Positions 1-6,489 are shown, numbered from the stretch's first letter. The stretch: DNA of 6,775 nucleotides from Oscillospiraceae bacterium (GCA_020860985.1 JAJBTG010000235.1:1-6775); one strand, 5' to 3'. Program-made: numbers and translations. The notes: generated by a model from the sequence alone, not told the origin.

Positions 1-728
1 ATGTATTCGCAGTCGCTATCTTCTATGCTTTCAACTATAAATTGTTTTATTTTTGCGGAGGTTTCGATGCTGTCGCCGCCGTTGTCGTCCGTAACCTTTT
101 TTGCAATCTTCTTTACCGCGTTAATCGATTCCTTAACGGAAATGTCAAAATAACATTCAAGCAGGACATCGGCGATAAGGTCGGTGGTTTCACCGTCGAT
201 TTTTCGCTTTTTGCCGGCGTATTTAATTGAAAAAGCGGTTTCGTTTATAAACGCGCATTCGGATATTTTCTGAGTGACAGTCGGCAGAATTGCGTAATGG
301 TTGATAAGCTTGTTTGCTACCTTGCCGTTATCCTGGGTTACCTGATGCGTGTATCCGATTTTGTTGTCGCATTTTAAAACCGCCAGTACAGGCTGCTCGT
401 TCGCTATACATTCGCAAACAATAATATCGCAGGACTCGGTGTTTTCGGCGCTTCTTATGCCGTCGTAAACGCGCTCGGCAATAAAAAGCGATAAATGCTG
501 CAGATCCGTTTCGCCGTTAAGATATTCTTTTAGGTGGTATTTAAAGCCGCTGTTGTCGGTAAATTCACCCTTGCGGAGTCCGGCGTCCTCATAGGTTTTT
601 TCAATATGCTTTGTGATAAAATTATTTATTGACGCGTCGCTTACGTCAAGCTCCGCATCCGAGAATACGCTCATTCCCGAATTTGCGTCAAGTATATGTA
701 AAATAGCGTTTTTTACAGAAACAATCAT
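1..728 (-). CDS. NdpA/YejK-family nucleoid-associated protein (partial, N-terminal part)
   Basis: The reading frame starts at the ATG at 728-726 and stays open to the left edge, giving 242 residues. The C-terminus, about 90-100 residues judging from the usual length near 335, lies outside the window. The start is set by GGAGGT (736-741) seven bases upstream. Family features seen: the opening MIVSVKNAILHILD; a THIEK-like segment TKHIEKTYED at 39-48; FIAERVYDGI at 82-91, followed by a Cys-containing strand; and the conserved core NKLINHYAILP at 139-149, followed by KKRKIDGE at 173-180. This matches the 37-kDa nucleoid-associated protein family (PF04245), whose members bind the nucleoid; their exact role in Firmicutes is poorly defined. 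It is cytoplasmic, with no signal peptide or membrane segment. It is transcribed divergently from the glycoside hydrolase operon and shows no functional link to it. The family call is from remembered motifs and is fairly firm. Confidence 0.85.
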   Translation of the reverse strand, partial: MIVSVKNAILHILDANSGMSVFSDAELDVSDASINNFITKHIEKTYEDAGLRKGEFTDNSGFKYHLKEYLNGETDLQHLSLFIAERVYDGIRSAENTESCDIIVCECIANEQPVLAVLKCDNKIGYTHQVTQDNGKVANKLINHYAILPTVTQKISECAFINETAFSIKYAGKKRKIDGETTDLIADVLLECYFDISVKESINAVKKIAKKVTDDNGGDSIETSAKIKQFIVESIEDSDCEY

Positions 729-765
729 TTTTCGTACCTCCGAAATTTTATTTTAAACCTCACCC

Positions 766-794
766 ATTCTACCACAAATTCACGCCTTTGTAAA
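766..794 (-). promoter_or_regulatory. sigma70-type promoter for the nucleoid-associated protein gene
   Basis: Read on the minus strand, TTTACA (-35, plus positions 789-794) and TAGAAT (-10, 766-771) are separated by exactly 17 bases. TGG immediately before the -10 makes it an extended -10. Transcription would start near 758-760, leaving a leader of about 30 bases that contains the GGAGGT ribosome binding site. Confidence 0.7.
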
Positions 795-796
795 GC

Positions 797-814
797 TACA
801 ATTAGATTACAATT
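797..814. repeat. 11-bp-spaced direct repeat between divergent promoters
   Basis: TACAATT occurs at 797-803 and again at 808-814, an 11-bp period, about one helical turn. It lies between the two back-to-back -35 boxes (789-794 minus, 818-823 plus). The geometry would suit a protein bound on one face of the helix and affecting both promoters. The repeat is short and AT-rich, so chance is a real alternative. Confidence 0.3.
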
Positions 815-817
815 CGG

Positions 818-846
818 TTGACTTTTCATATAAATGATTGTATACT
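818..846 (+). promoter_or_regulatory. sigma70-type promoter for the GH3/heparinase operon
   Basis: TTGACT (818-823) and TATACT (841-846) are separated by 17 bases, close to consensus at both boxes. Transcription would begin near 852-854, giving a leader of about 40 bases before the start at 892. No catabolite-repression (cre-like) palindrome was recognised next to it. Confidence 0.75.
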
Positions 847-876
847 GAGATTAACGAAGTGCGCGGTAGAATCCGG

Positions 877-884
877 GGAGGAGG
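877..884 (+). promoter_or_regulatory. Shine-Dalgarno site deciding the GH3 start
   Basis: GGAGGAGG ends seven bases before the ATG at 892. A second in-frame ATG at 904 would sit 19 bases away, too far, so 892 is preferred as the start of the glycoside hydrolase gene. Confidence 0.8.
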
Positions 885-891
885 ATAAAAA

Positions 892-3030
892 ATGAGGGAG
901 TATATGAATAAAAATCTGCCTGTTGAGGAGCGGGTTGAAAGCCTGCTGTCGCTGATGACGGCGGAGGAAAAAATTGCGCAGATGACGCAGATAAGCTACA
1001 ATGCCGTAAGCGGGGAGGAATATGAAAGATTCCTGAATTTGGGCATAGGCTCATTCCTGCACGTCCTCGGGGAGGACACTCAAAAAATCAGGGAGGCGGC
1101 GCAAAAAACACGTCTGAAAATCCCGCCGATTTTCGGAATAGATGCTATTCATGGGCACTGCCTTTTAAACGGAGCGACAATTTTTCCGTCGCAGCTTGCG
1201 GTGTCGTGCAGCTTTAATACGGAGTTGATTCGCGAGATGGGGAGAGTAACGGCGCGTGAGGTGGCGACGGACGGTCTTGATTGGACGTTTTCGCCGGTGC
1301 TCTGCATAGCCCGCGATTTGCGTTGGGGGCGAGTTGACGAAACCTTCGGAGAGGATTCGTATCTTATCGGAGAGCTGGGCGCCGCGATAATTGACGGATA
1401 TCAGTGCGACAATTTGATTGTCGCCTGCGCTAAGCACTATCTCGGCTACGGCGAGGCGACCGGCGGTCGCGACGCTTACGATACCGAGGTCACGGAGAGA
1501 AAGATACGGGAGCTGTTCCTGCCGCCGTTTAAACGCGCGTGCGACGCGGGCTGCGGAACGGTTATGACCGCGTACGGCTCTATAGACTCCGTTCCGCTCA
1601 CCGCGAACGCCGATATTCTGCGCGGACTTTTAAAGGAGGAATGCGGCTTCGGCGGATTTGTTGTAACCGATTGGGAAAATGTTCGGGCGCTTATGACGAA
1701 TCAAATGGTGGTTTCCTCAATTAAAGACGCGGCAAAAACGGCGGGTGAAGCGGGAAATGATATGAGTATGCACCCGCCCAAAGTTTACGCCTGCATGGTT
1801 GAGCTGGCAAACGAGGGTAAAATCGACATGAAATATATCGACGATGCCGTTCGCAGAATTTTAAGAGTTAAATTCAAGCTTGGACTTTTTGACGGAAAAG
1901 CGGAAATCCCTCGGAGCGTTATCGCCTGCGAGGAGCATAGGCGCGTGAATATGGAAATAACGCGCGAAAGCCTTGTGCTTTTGGAAAACAAGAATAATAT
2001 TTTGCCGTTGAAAAATTTCGGGGACAGTAAAACTATAGCGGTTATCGGACCGAATGCTGACGATATTCGCGCGCAGTACGGCGACTGGACGTATTTCAGT
2101 CATCCCGAGCCTAAGGAAAATGTTATCCCCGAAAATGATTATTACACTGTTTTGCGCGGGATAAAAACGGTATTTAAGGACAGCAATATTTTATATAATG
2201 AGGGCTGCGATATTATGGATTCATCGCGGGAAAGCATAGCCGAGGCGGTTGAAGCGGCGGAGAAATCGGACGTAATTATTGCCGTGGTGGGCGACTGCCT
2301 GAAGCAGTACGGCGAATTTCGCGACCGAGCCGATTTGGAGCTTTCGGGTGCGCAGTTTGACTTGCTAAAGGCGCTGAAAGCGACCGGAAAGCCGTTTATT
2401 GGGGTGCTGATAAACGGCAAGCCTTTGTGCATAGAATGGTTGAAAAGTAATTGCGACGCGTTAATCGAAGCGTTTAACGGCGGTGATTTGGGCGGACTCG
2501 CGGTGGCGGAGCTTATCGCCGGACGCTTTAATCCAAGCGGCAAGCTTACGCTTTCATTCCCGTGCTGCTCATCGCAGATGCCGTGCTATTATAACCTGTA
2601 TGAGGGTTGGCACGGCGGGAGATATATGGATGTTGAGCCGGGCAATGTATATGATTTCGGGTACGGGCTGTCGTATTCAAGCTTTGAATACGACAATCTT
2701 CGTCTGTCAAAGAATGTGGTTAGTCGTGATGAGGAAATTACGGTGAGTGTTGATATAACAAATAACAGCGGTATTGACGGAAAGGAGATAGTTGAGCTGT
2801 ATATAAACGATGTTGTGAGCAGTATAATGACGCCCGTAAAGCAGCTGCGAGGCTTTGAAAAGGTGATGATAAAGGCTGGGGACACTAAAACTGTTACAAT
2901 GAAAATCAAACCGGAGGATTTATCGTTTATAAATAAAAATTGTGAAAGGACAATCGAGAGCTGTGAATTTGAAATAAAGGTGGGAACGAGCAGTAAGGAG
3001 TATTTAACCGCTAAGCTTACGGTGGAATGA
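892..3030 (+). CDS. Family 3 glycoside hydrolase (beta-glucosidase/beta-xylosidase type)
   Basis: A 712-residue enzyme expected to release terminal beta-linked sugars from oligosaccharides by the retaining mechanism. The GH3 order is complete. The (beta/alpha)8 barrel spans about 1-330, with GIDAIHG (82-88), a WGRVDETFGEDSYL block (145-158), KHYLGYG (181-187) and the nucleophile region VVTDWENV, D260 being the probable nucleophile. AGND follows at 287-290. The alpha/beta sandwich spans about 355-560, with LVLLEN and IAVIGPNADD; E475 in GEFRDRADLEL is the candidate acid/base. A fibronectin III-like domain (about 600-712) carries FGYGLSY just before it and KQLRGFEKV at 650-658. There is no signal peptide, so it is cytoplasmic. 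It is first in an operon; its TGA overlaps the next gene's ATG. The KH motif is of the beta-glucosidase type, not the NagZ KHFPG type. The substrate cannot be fixed from sequence: glucoside, xyloside and other beta-glycosides remain open. Confidence 0.96.
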   Translation: MREYMNKNLPVEERVESLLSLMTAEEKIAQMTQISYNAVSGEEYERFLNLGIGSFLHVLGEDTQKIREAAQKTRLKIPPIFGIDAIHGHCLLNGATIFPSQLAVSCSFNTELIREMGRVTAREVATDGLDWTFSPVLCIARDLRWGRVDETFGEDSYLIGELGAAIIDGYQCDNLIVACAKHYLGYGEATGGRDAYDTEVTERKIRELFLPPFKRACDAGCGTVMTAYGSIDSVPLTANADILRGLLKEECGFGGFVVTDWENVRALMTNQMVVSSIKDAAKTAGEAGNDMSMHPPKVYACMVELANEGKIDMKYIDDAVRRILRVKFKLGLFDGKAEIPRSVIACEEHRRVNMEITRESLVLLENKNNILPLKNFGDSKTIAVIGPNADDIRAQYGDWTYFSHPEPKENVIPENDYYTVLRGIKTVFKDSNILYNEGCDIMDSSRESIAEAVEAAEKSDVIIAVVGDCLKQYGEFRDRADLELSGAQFDLLKALKATGKPFIGVLINGKPLCIEWLKSNCDALIEAFNGGDLGGLAVAELIAGRFNPSGKLTLSFPCCSSQMPCYYNLYEGWHGGRYMDVEPGNVYDFGYGLSYSSFEYDNLRLSKNVVSRDEEITVSVDITNNSGIDGKEIVELYINDVVSSIMTPVKQLRGFEKVMIKAGDTKTVTMKIKPEDLSFINKNCERTIESCEFEIKVGTSSKEYLTAKLTVE
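2020..2031 (+). repeat. GGGGACACTAAA word, one-mismatch copy
   Basis: GGGGACAGTAAA in the GH3 gene, in frame as GGG-GAC-AGT-AAA, encoding G377-D378-S379-K380 just before the TIAVIGP strand. It differs from the repeated word at one base and continues to share AAAC with the copy at 2878. Confidence 0.5.
2878..2889 (+). repeat. GGGGACACTAAA word, exact copy 1
   Basis: An exact copy near the 3' end of the GH3 gene, in frame, encoding G663-D664-T665-K666 in the fibronectin III-like domain. Family members often have a Gly-Glu/Asp-Thr-Lys turn at this place, so the peptide is ordinary; the identical codon spelling shared with the other copies is what stands out. Confidence 0.8.
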
Positions 3031-4637
3031 TGGGAATTTATGAGGAAAAGCTCGAGGAGCTGAAAGGGCTGTATGAGGATTTTGAAGCCTTTGACGGATA
3101 TGAATTAAACCGCCGCGCGTTTGATGAATTTTATCGAAGCGGCAACAGACTTACTTATGAAAATGAATACTTCGCAAGGCGGGGGTGTCTGATGGCGCGA
3201 GCGGTATACACATTGATATATAATATGGGGGACACTAAACTGAATGAAATTATAAACGCCGTTTGCGACGAGTTTACGTGGGCGCTGCCGGCTCATATAA
3301 GCGGGGACACTAAAGAGCCGGAAAAGGTAATAGATTTATTTTCTGCGGAAACGGCGCAGGCGTTGAGCGAAACGGCGCATTATGTTAATTTGCCCGATGA
3401 GCTGCATGAGCGCATACATACCATGCTTTATGAACGCATAATTAAGCCGTATGAAAACGGCAAATTTTTCTGGGAAAGCTCAAATCATAACTGGGCGGCG
3501 GTATGTGCCGGATGCGTGGGAATGGTATATTTATACGAATTTCCTGAGCGCTTTGAAAAGGTAAAGAAAAGGCTGCTAAATACAATGGATTGCTTTTTAT
3601 CCGGTTACGGAGAGGACGGCGCGTGTCTTGAGGGCTTGGGATATTGGGGCTACGGCTTCGGATATTTTATATATTTTGCGGAGCTTCTGCGCCGCTTTGA
3701 CGGAACGGATTTATTAAAAGGGGAAAAGATTAAAAAAATAGCCGAATTTCAACAAAGTATGTTTTTGAAAAATGATGTGTGCGTCAGCTTTTCGGACGGT
3801 TTAAGGAAAGGCGTATATAATGTAGGATTAACTCTATATTTAAGAAAAGACTTCGGAAACGATATAAAAATTCCTAATAAAAAATACCGTCGGGATTATG
3901 ACGAGTGCTGCCGATTCGCCGGATTTTTGCGCTCGTTTTTATGGCTCGACAGAGGTTTGCCGAGCGGCGGTGAAACCGACATCGGTGAAAAATATTTCGG
4001 GAATGCTCAATGGTATATAAATAAGAAAACACACTTTTCTTTCGCAGCAAAGGGAGGAAACAACGGCGAATCGCATAATCACAATGATGTGGGAAGCTTC
4101 ATTATTGCGGATGAGGAGGAACAGCTTATTGAGGATTTCGGCGCGGGAGAATACACGCGCGGCTATTTCAATGATACGAACAGATATAAATATTTCTGCA
4201 CCTCGTCAAAAGGGCATAATCTGCCGATAATAGACGGGAAATATCAGAAAAACAGCAGTGACTGCAAGGCGCGAATTATAGAAGCGGGCGGGGACAATTT
4301 TGTTCTTGACATCGGCGGCGCGTATAATATAGGCGAGCTTACGGAGCTTAGGCGAAGCTTTAAAATTAACGAAAACAAAATAACTCTGCGTGATGATTTC
4401 TCCTTTTCGTGCGGGGTGCATAATATTACGGAACGTTTAGTGTCCCCGATTAAGCCGAAGGAGATATGCGGGGACACTAAAATTAAAGACCTGATTATAA
4501 AATCAAAAATCAAACCGAATATAAAAAAGCATATAATTAGAAATCATGCGGGAGAGAATGAGGCTGTATACACAATCGATTACGTATTTGCGGCCAATCT
4601 TTTTGAATGTGAGTTTATCTATTCCACAGCTCTTTGA
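3027..4637 (+). CDS. Heparinase II/III-family protein (putative intracellular polysaccharide/oligosaccharide lyase)
   Basis: A 536-residue protein with the two-part architecture of this family. A helical (alpha/alpha) toroid spans about 1-310, with FTWALPAH (83-90), IDLFSAETAQAL (102-113), SSNHNWAAVCAG (151-162) and EGLGYWGYGFGYF (202-214). A beta-rich C-terminal domain spans about 325-536, with ESHNHNDVGSF (348-358) and an ITERLVSPIKP strand (467-477). By analogy with heparinase II and PL17-type oligoalginate lyases, N153/H154, Y206 or Y209, and H350/H352 are the likely neutraliser and acid/base residues; this mapping is from memory. Such enzymes cleave uronate linkages by beta-elimination. 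There is no signal peptide. ATG at 3027 overlaps the GH3 stop, and a second ATG follows at 3030; only a weak GGTGGA precedes them, so translational coupling is likely. Some family members are not lyases, and the substrate is unknown. Its 3' end overlaps the convergent gene by 23 bp. Three exact GGGGACACTAAA words and one inverted copy lie inside. Confidence 0.87.
   Translation: MMGIYEEKLEELKGLYEDFEAFDGYELNRRAFDEFYRSGNRLTYENEYFARRGCLMARAVYTLIYNMGDTKLNEIINAVCDEFTWALPAHISGDTKEPEKVIDLFSAETAQALSETAHYVNLPDELHERIHTMLYERIIKPYENGKFFWESSNHNWAAVCAGCVGMVYLYEFPERFEKVKKRLLNTMDCFLSGYGEDGACLEGLGYWGYGFGYFIYFAELLRRFDGTDLLKGEKIKKIAEFQQSMFLKNDVCVSFSDGLRKGVYNVGLTLYLRKDFGNDIKIPNKKYRRDYDECCRFAGFLRSFLWLDRGLPSGGETDIGEKYFGNAQWYINKKTHFSFAAKGGNNGESHNHNDVGSFIIADEEEQLIEDFGAGEYTRGYFNDTNRYKYFCTSSKGHNLPIIDGKYQKNSSDCKARIIEAGGDNFVLDIGGAYNIGELTELRRSFKINENKITLRDDFSFSCGVHNITERLVSPIKPKEICGDTKIKDLIIKSKIKPNIKKHIIRNHAGENEAVYTIDYVFAANLFECEFIYSTAL
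3228..3239 (+). repeat. GGGGACACTAAA word, exact copy 2
   Basis: An exact copy in the heparinase-family gene, preceded by one extra G and followed by CTG, as at copy 1 (apart from one A). It is in frame, encoding G68-D69-T70-K71 in the N-terminal helical domain. Confidence 0.8.
3303..3314 (+). repeat. GGGGACACTAAA word, exact copy 3
   Basis: An exact copy 75 bases (25 codons) after copy 2, in the same frame, encoding G93-D94-T95-K96 directly after the conserved WALPAH segment. Confidence 0.8.
4436..4481. repeat. Inverted pair of the GGGGACACTAAA word forming a 13-bp stem with 20-nt loop
   Basis: TTTAGTGTCCCCG (4436-4448) and CGGGGACACTAAA (4469-4481) are perfectly complementary 13-bp arms around a 20-base loop. 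The plus-oriented arm reads GGG-GAC-ACT-AAA in frame (G482-D483-T484-K485). The inverted arm is read in another phase, as the end of R470 and then L-V-S-P. The whole lies about 155 bases before the heparinase stop codon. No T-tract follows on either strand, so it is not an ordinary terminator. The encoded peptide around it looks like normal family sequence, which argues against a recent 46-bp insertion. Confidence 0.8.
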
Positions 4638-5898
4638 TTATTATAATGATTCCTATTATAAACATTACACTGCCGACGGATATTATAATCAGCAGAATAG
4701 GTGTGCTCAGCGGCGAATTTACGGCATTATATCCCGGTTCGGGAGTTTGCCAAATCGGGTTTTGATATGTTTTCTGCGGGGTGTATTCCGTTATTTCGTT
4801 TTCGGTAAGGAGGTTTTCCCCCATTCCTATACGCAGAAGCGAATATGGCGGCTCCTCATTTTGCCGAATAACAGCGAAGCTGTATTCAAAGGTTTCGTTA
4901 TTTCCCTCATGGTATATATCGGTGAAAATCACGTAGAAAATACCGCCGCCGAGATTGTACACTCCTATTAAGTCGCGTATATCGGTGGAAAAGTCCACAT
5001 TAAAAATATTTTTGTAATAGTAAACTCCGTTTGTGTAGCAGTAGCCGCGGCTTACGAGCGCGTTGACGGGCGGATGCTCCGGCGGCATTTTAAAGACGGC
5101 GGTGAGGATATAGTCAATATAATCGGCGTTTACAATTAAAACATCCTCAAAACCGGGCGTGTTTTCCATACTGCTCGTTTGGGGGTCAAGTCCGGTAATC
5201 AATCTGAAATTATCGTGCGTGCAAAGAATATATTTCATCAATGTATCATAGTCGTAATTGTCTATGTCAAATTTCATAATATCCGCGCAGGCAGTAAGCA
5301 GAGCGCGGATATTTTCATATTGCTCAACCGAGATTTCATCTATTCGGTTATGAAGCCGCATTGAGTTTATTTTTGAAAGCTTAAGACTGTTAAGAAAATC
5401 ATAAAGCCGTTGCTTGGTGTTATCATAGGCGGTCGGGATTCCGTTCTCGAACCCGGCGGCGGAGGTTATATTGTCGTAGCTTACCGGCACTGTTCGTTTG
5501 AAATTATCATCAACCACCGTAAAAAATTCGGACGCGGACGTTTTTCCCTGGGTGGTGGTAACGACAAGATAGGAATAGTTGTCCGAATTGGCTAGGTACA
5601 TACGCAGACCTACGCTTACGGCATAGGGAAAGGAAAGCTCGTCCGTGCGCTGGATTCCGTCGGAGTCGTTGTATATTTCGCAGCAGACGGAGTTGTTTTG
5701 CAGATAGGCTATAAACAGCATATCGCTGTCATCGGCAAAATGCTCGATGCTGCCGTAGGTTATTCCGGAGCTGCCGTCAAAGGCCCCGAGTTCTTTTAGA
5801 CGGTCGGCAAAAATTTTATCATATTCGTCCGAAGCCGCGTAAGCGGAGGATGTCAAAGCGCATATAAAAATAATAACGGCGGTAAATATTTTATTCAA
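4615..5898 (-). CDS. Unrecognised exported protein with C-terminal membrane anchor
   Basis: A 427-residue protein of no family I recognise. It starts with TTG at 5898, chosen because GAGGTGA lies six bases upstream and because the frame begins directly with a signal peptide: MNK, a hydrophobic core at about 4-16 (IFTAVIIFICALT), and an AYA-A cleavage site near residue 21. A long soluble domain (about 22-395), rich in Tyr, Asp and Asn, carries Cys at 72, 73, 204, 226 and 287. One membrane helix follows at about 399-421 (PILLIIISVGSVMF onward), with a short KELWNR tail. Predicted topology is an outside domain anchored at the C-terminus, with a cytoplasmic tail. The last 23 bases overlap the convergent heparinase gene. 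The membrane-protein gene upstream on the same strand is separated by a terminator, so this is probably a separate transcript; no clear promoter was seen in 5899-5966. No enzymatic motif or carbohydrate-binding signature was seen. Confidence 0.88.
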   Translation of the reverse strand: MNKIFTAVIIFICALTSSAYAASDEYDKIFADRLKELGAFDGSSGITYGSIEHFADDSDMLFIAYLQNNSVCCEIYNDSDGIQRTDELSFPYAVSVGLRMYLANSDNYSYLVVTTTQGKTSASEFFTVVDDNFKRTVPVSYDNITSAAGFENGIPTAYDNTKQRLYDFLNSLKLSKINSMRLHNRIDEISVEQYENIRALLTACADIMKFDIDNYDYDTLMKYILCTHDNFRLITGLDPQTSSMENTPGFEDVLIVNADYIDYILTAVFKMPPEHPPVNALVSRGYCYTNGVYYYKNIFNVDFSTDIRDLIGVYNLGGGIFYVIFTDIYHEGNNETFEYSFAVIRQNEEPPYSLLRIGMGENLLTENEITEYTPQKTYQNPIWQTPEPGYNAVNSPLSTPILLIIISVGSVMFIIGIIIIIKELWNR

Positions 5899-5903
5899 GA
5901 CAA

Positions 5904-5911
5904 ATCACCTC
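5904..5911 (-). promoter_or_regulatory. Shine-Dalgarno site supporting a TTG start
   Basis: Minus-strand GAGGTGAT, with its core ending six bases before TTG at 5898. The nearest ATG upstream (ATG-AGG-TGA) stops at once, so the TTG is the only start that fits both the site and the signal peptide. Confidence 0.75.
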
Positions 5912-5960
5912 ATTTAAGTTTATCTTGCCCTAAAAACCTTTCCGAATACCTTGACGCCGC

Positions 5961-6009
5961 AATAAAAAATATTTCGCCGATAACATAAATGTCGGGCGGC
6001 GAAATATTT
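5961..6009 (-). terminator. Rho-independent terminator downstream of the CmpB-like gene
   Basis: On the minus strand a 13-bp perfect stem (6009-5997 with 5979-5967) encloses a 17-base loop and runs into six Ts, three of them counted in the stem (plus As at 5964-5969). The upper stem is GC-rich (CGCCG) and the lower stem AU-rich. It lies 54 bases past the stop at 6063 and would end transcription from that gene before the exported-protein gene. Confidence 0.7.
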
Positions 6010-6031
6010 ACAGAGAATTGATTTTCAATAA

Positions 6032-6044
6032 GGGGCGAAGCCCC
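6032..6044. terminator. Short GGGGC-GAA-GCCCC hairpin
   Basis: A perfect 5-bp GC stem with a three-base loop, 19 bases beyond the stop at 6063. It has no T-tract (the minus strand continues TTATTGAAAA), so alone it is a weak terminator. It may stabilise the 3' end, or be a short interspersed hairpin of a kind often seen between clostridial genes. Confidence 0.4.
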
Positions 6045-6062
6045 GTCATTATATTTAACAAT

Positions 6063-6479
6063 TCAAAAAAATTTGTAATGAGGCTTTTCCTCGTCAAAAA
6101 ACATATATCTGAGATAATCGTCCACTATTATACATACGGGACTGAGCAGGAACCATAAAAGCGTATATGGCAGGCATATTTGTCCCATTATATTCATAGG
6201 CATACCATAATAGTTCCAAACATTCAGATGAAACTTAAGGTTTACGATGCAGCCAGTTATAAATTCAAGAGCCGTTATGATGAACGCTCCGATAATCATT
6301 TGAATAAAGAGAGGAATATCAAACGTGAAAAATTCGTTGATTATTCCGATAAGCACGAAGCACAGTCCGCCCAGGACAAACATTGACCAGTGCGAATATC
6401 CGCGCCAGAGCAGCTCCGTCAATAAATAAAAAATTCCGCCCAAAGCGAAAAGAATTGAATATTTAAGGAAATTACCCAT
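6063..6479 (-). CDS. ABC_trans_CmpB-like four-helix membrane protein
   Basis: A 138-residue integral membrane protein matching the putative ABC-transporter type IV / CmpB family (PF06541), which is common and uncharacterised in Clostridia. Four hydrophobic helices lie at about 5-24, 32-50, 57-79 and 99-120. Family-like motifs are RGYSHWSM (26-33), GIINEF (45-50), LEFITGCIVN (71-80), NVWNYYGMPMN (86-96) and GQICLPY (99-105). The charged tail DDYLRYMFFDEEKPHYKFF follows. The frame is open further upstream to an ATG at 6512, but that start has no ribosome site, whereas GGAG sits six bases before 6479; the shorter protein also begins directly at the first helix. Despite the family name, transport has not been shown and no ATPase gene is nearby. 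Two hairpins follow the stop. Confidence 0.85.
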   Translation of the reverse strand: MGNFLKYSILFALGGIFYLLTELLWRGYSHWSMFVLGGLCFVLIGIINEFFTFDIPLFIQMIIGAFIITALEFITGCIVNLKFHLNVWNYYGMPMNIMGQICLPYTLLWFLLSPVCIIVDDYLRYMFFDEEKPHYKFF

Positions 6480-6485
6480 AAAAAT

Positions 6486-6489
6486 CTCC
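6486..6489 (-). promoter_or_regulatory. Shine-Dalgarno site fixing the CmpB-like start
   Basis: Minus-strand CGGAG, with the GGAG core at plus 6486-6489, lies six bases before ATG at 6479. This favours a 138-residue protein over a start at 6512. Confidence 0.7.

Noticed and set aside
42..230. Short plus-strand frame at the left end
   Set aside because: It is antisense to the conserved part of the nucleoid-associated protein gene.
1069..1085. GGGGAGGACACTCAAAA as another copy of the iterated word
   Set aside because: It needs two insertions to match (two bases AG, one base C); the likeness is through Gly-Glu-Asp-Thr codons and is not convincing.
2142..2543. Open frame of 133 codons on the minus strand inside the GH3 gene
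   Set aside because: It lies antisense to a confidently identified GH3 enzyme, has no ribosome site, and its Ser/Pro-rich composition is typical of a shadow frame.
4290..4296. GGGGACA within the heparinase gene as a partial word
   Set aside because: Only seven bases match and it continues as ATTTT; expected by chance in a window of this size.
2878..4481. The repeated word as a CRISPR or tandem array
   Set aside because: Spacing is irregular (350, 75 and over 1100 bases), the word is 12 bases, one copy is inverted, and all lie in coding sequence.
4436..4481. The inverted repeat as an intrinsic terminator for either converging gene
   Set aside because: No T-run follows on either strand, and it lies well inside the heparinase coding region.
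4546..4971. Open frame of 141 codons on the plus strand
   Set aside because: It crosses the heparinase end and lies antisense to the signal-peptide gene; no ribosome site and no recognisable domain.
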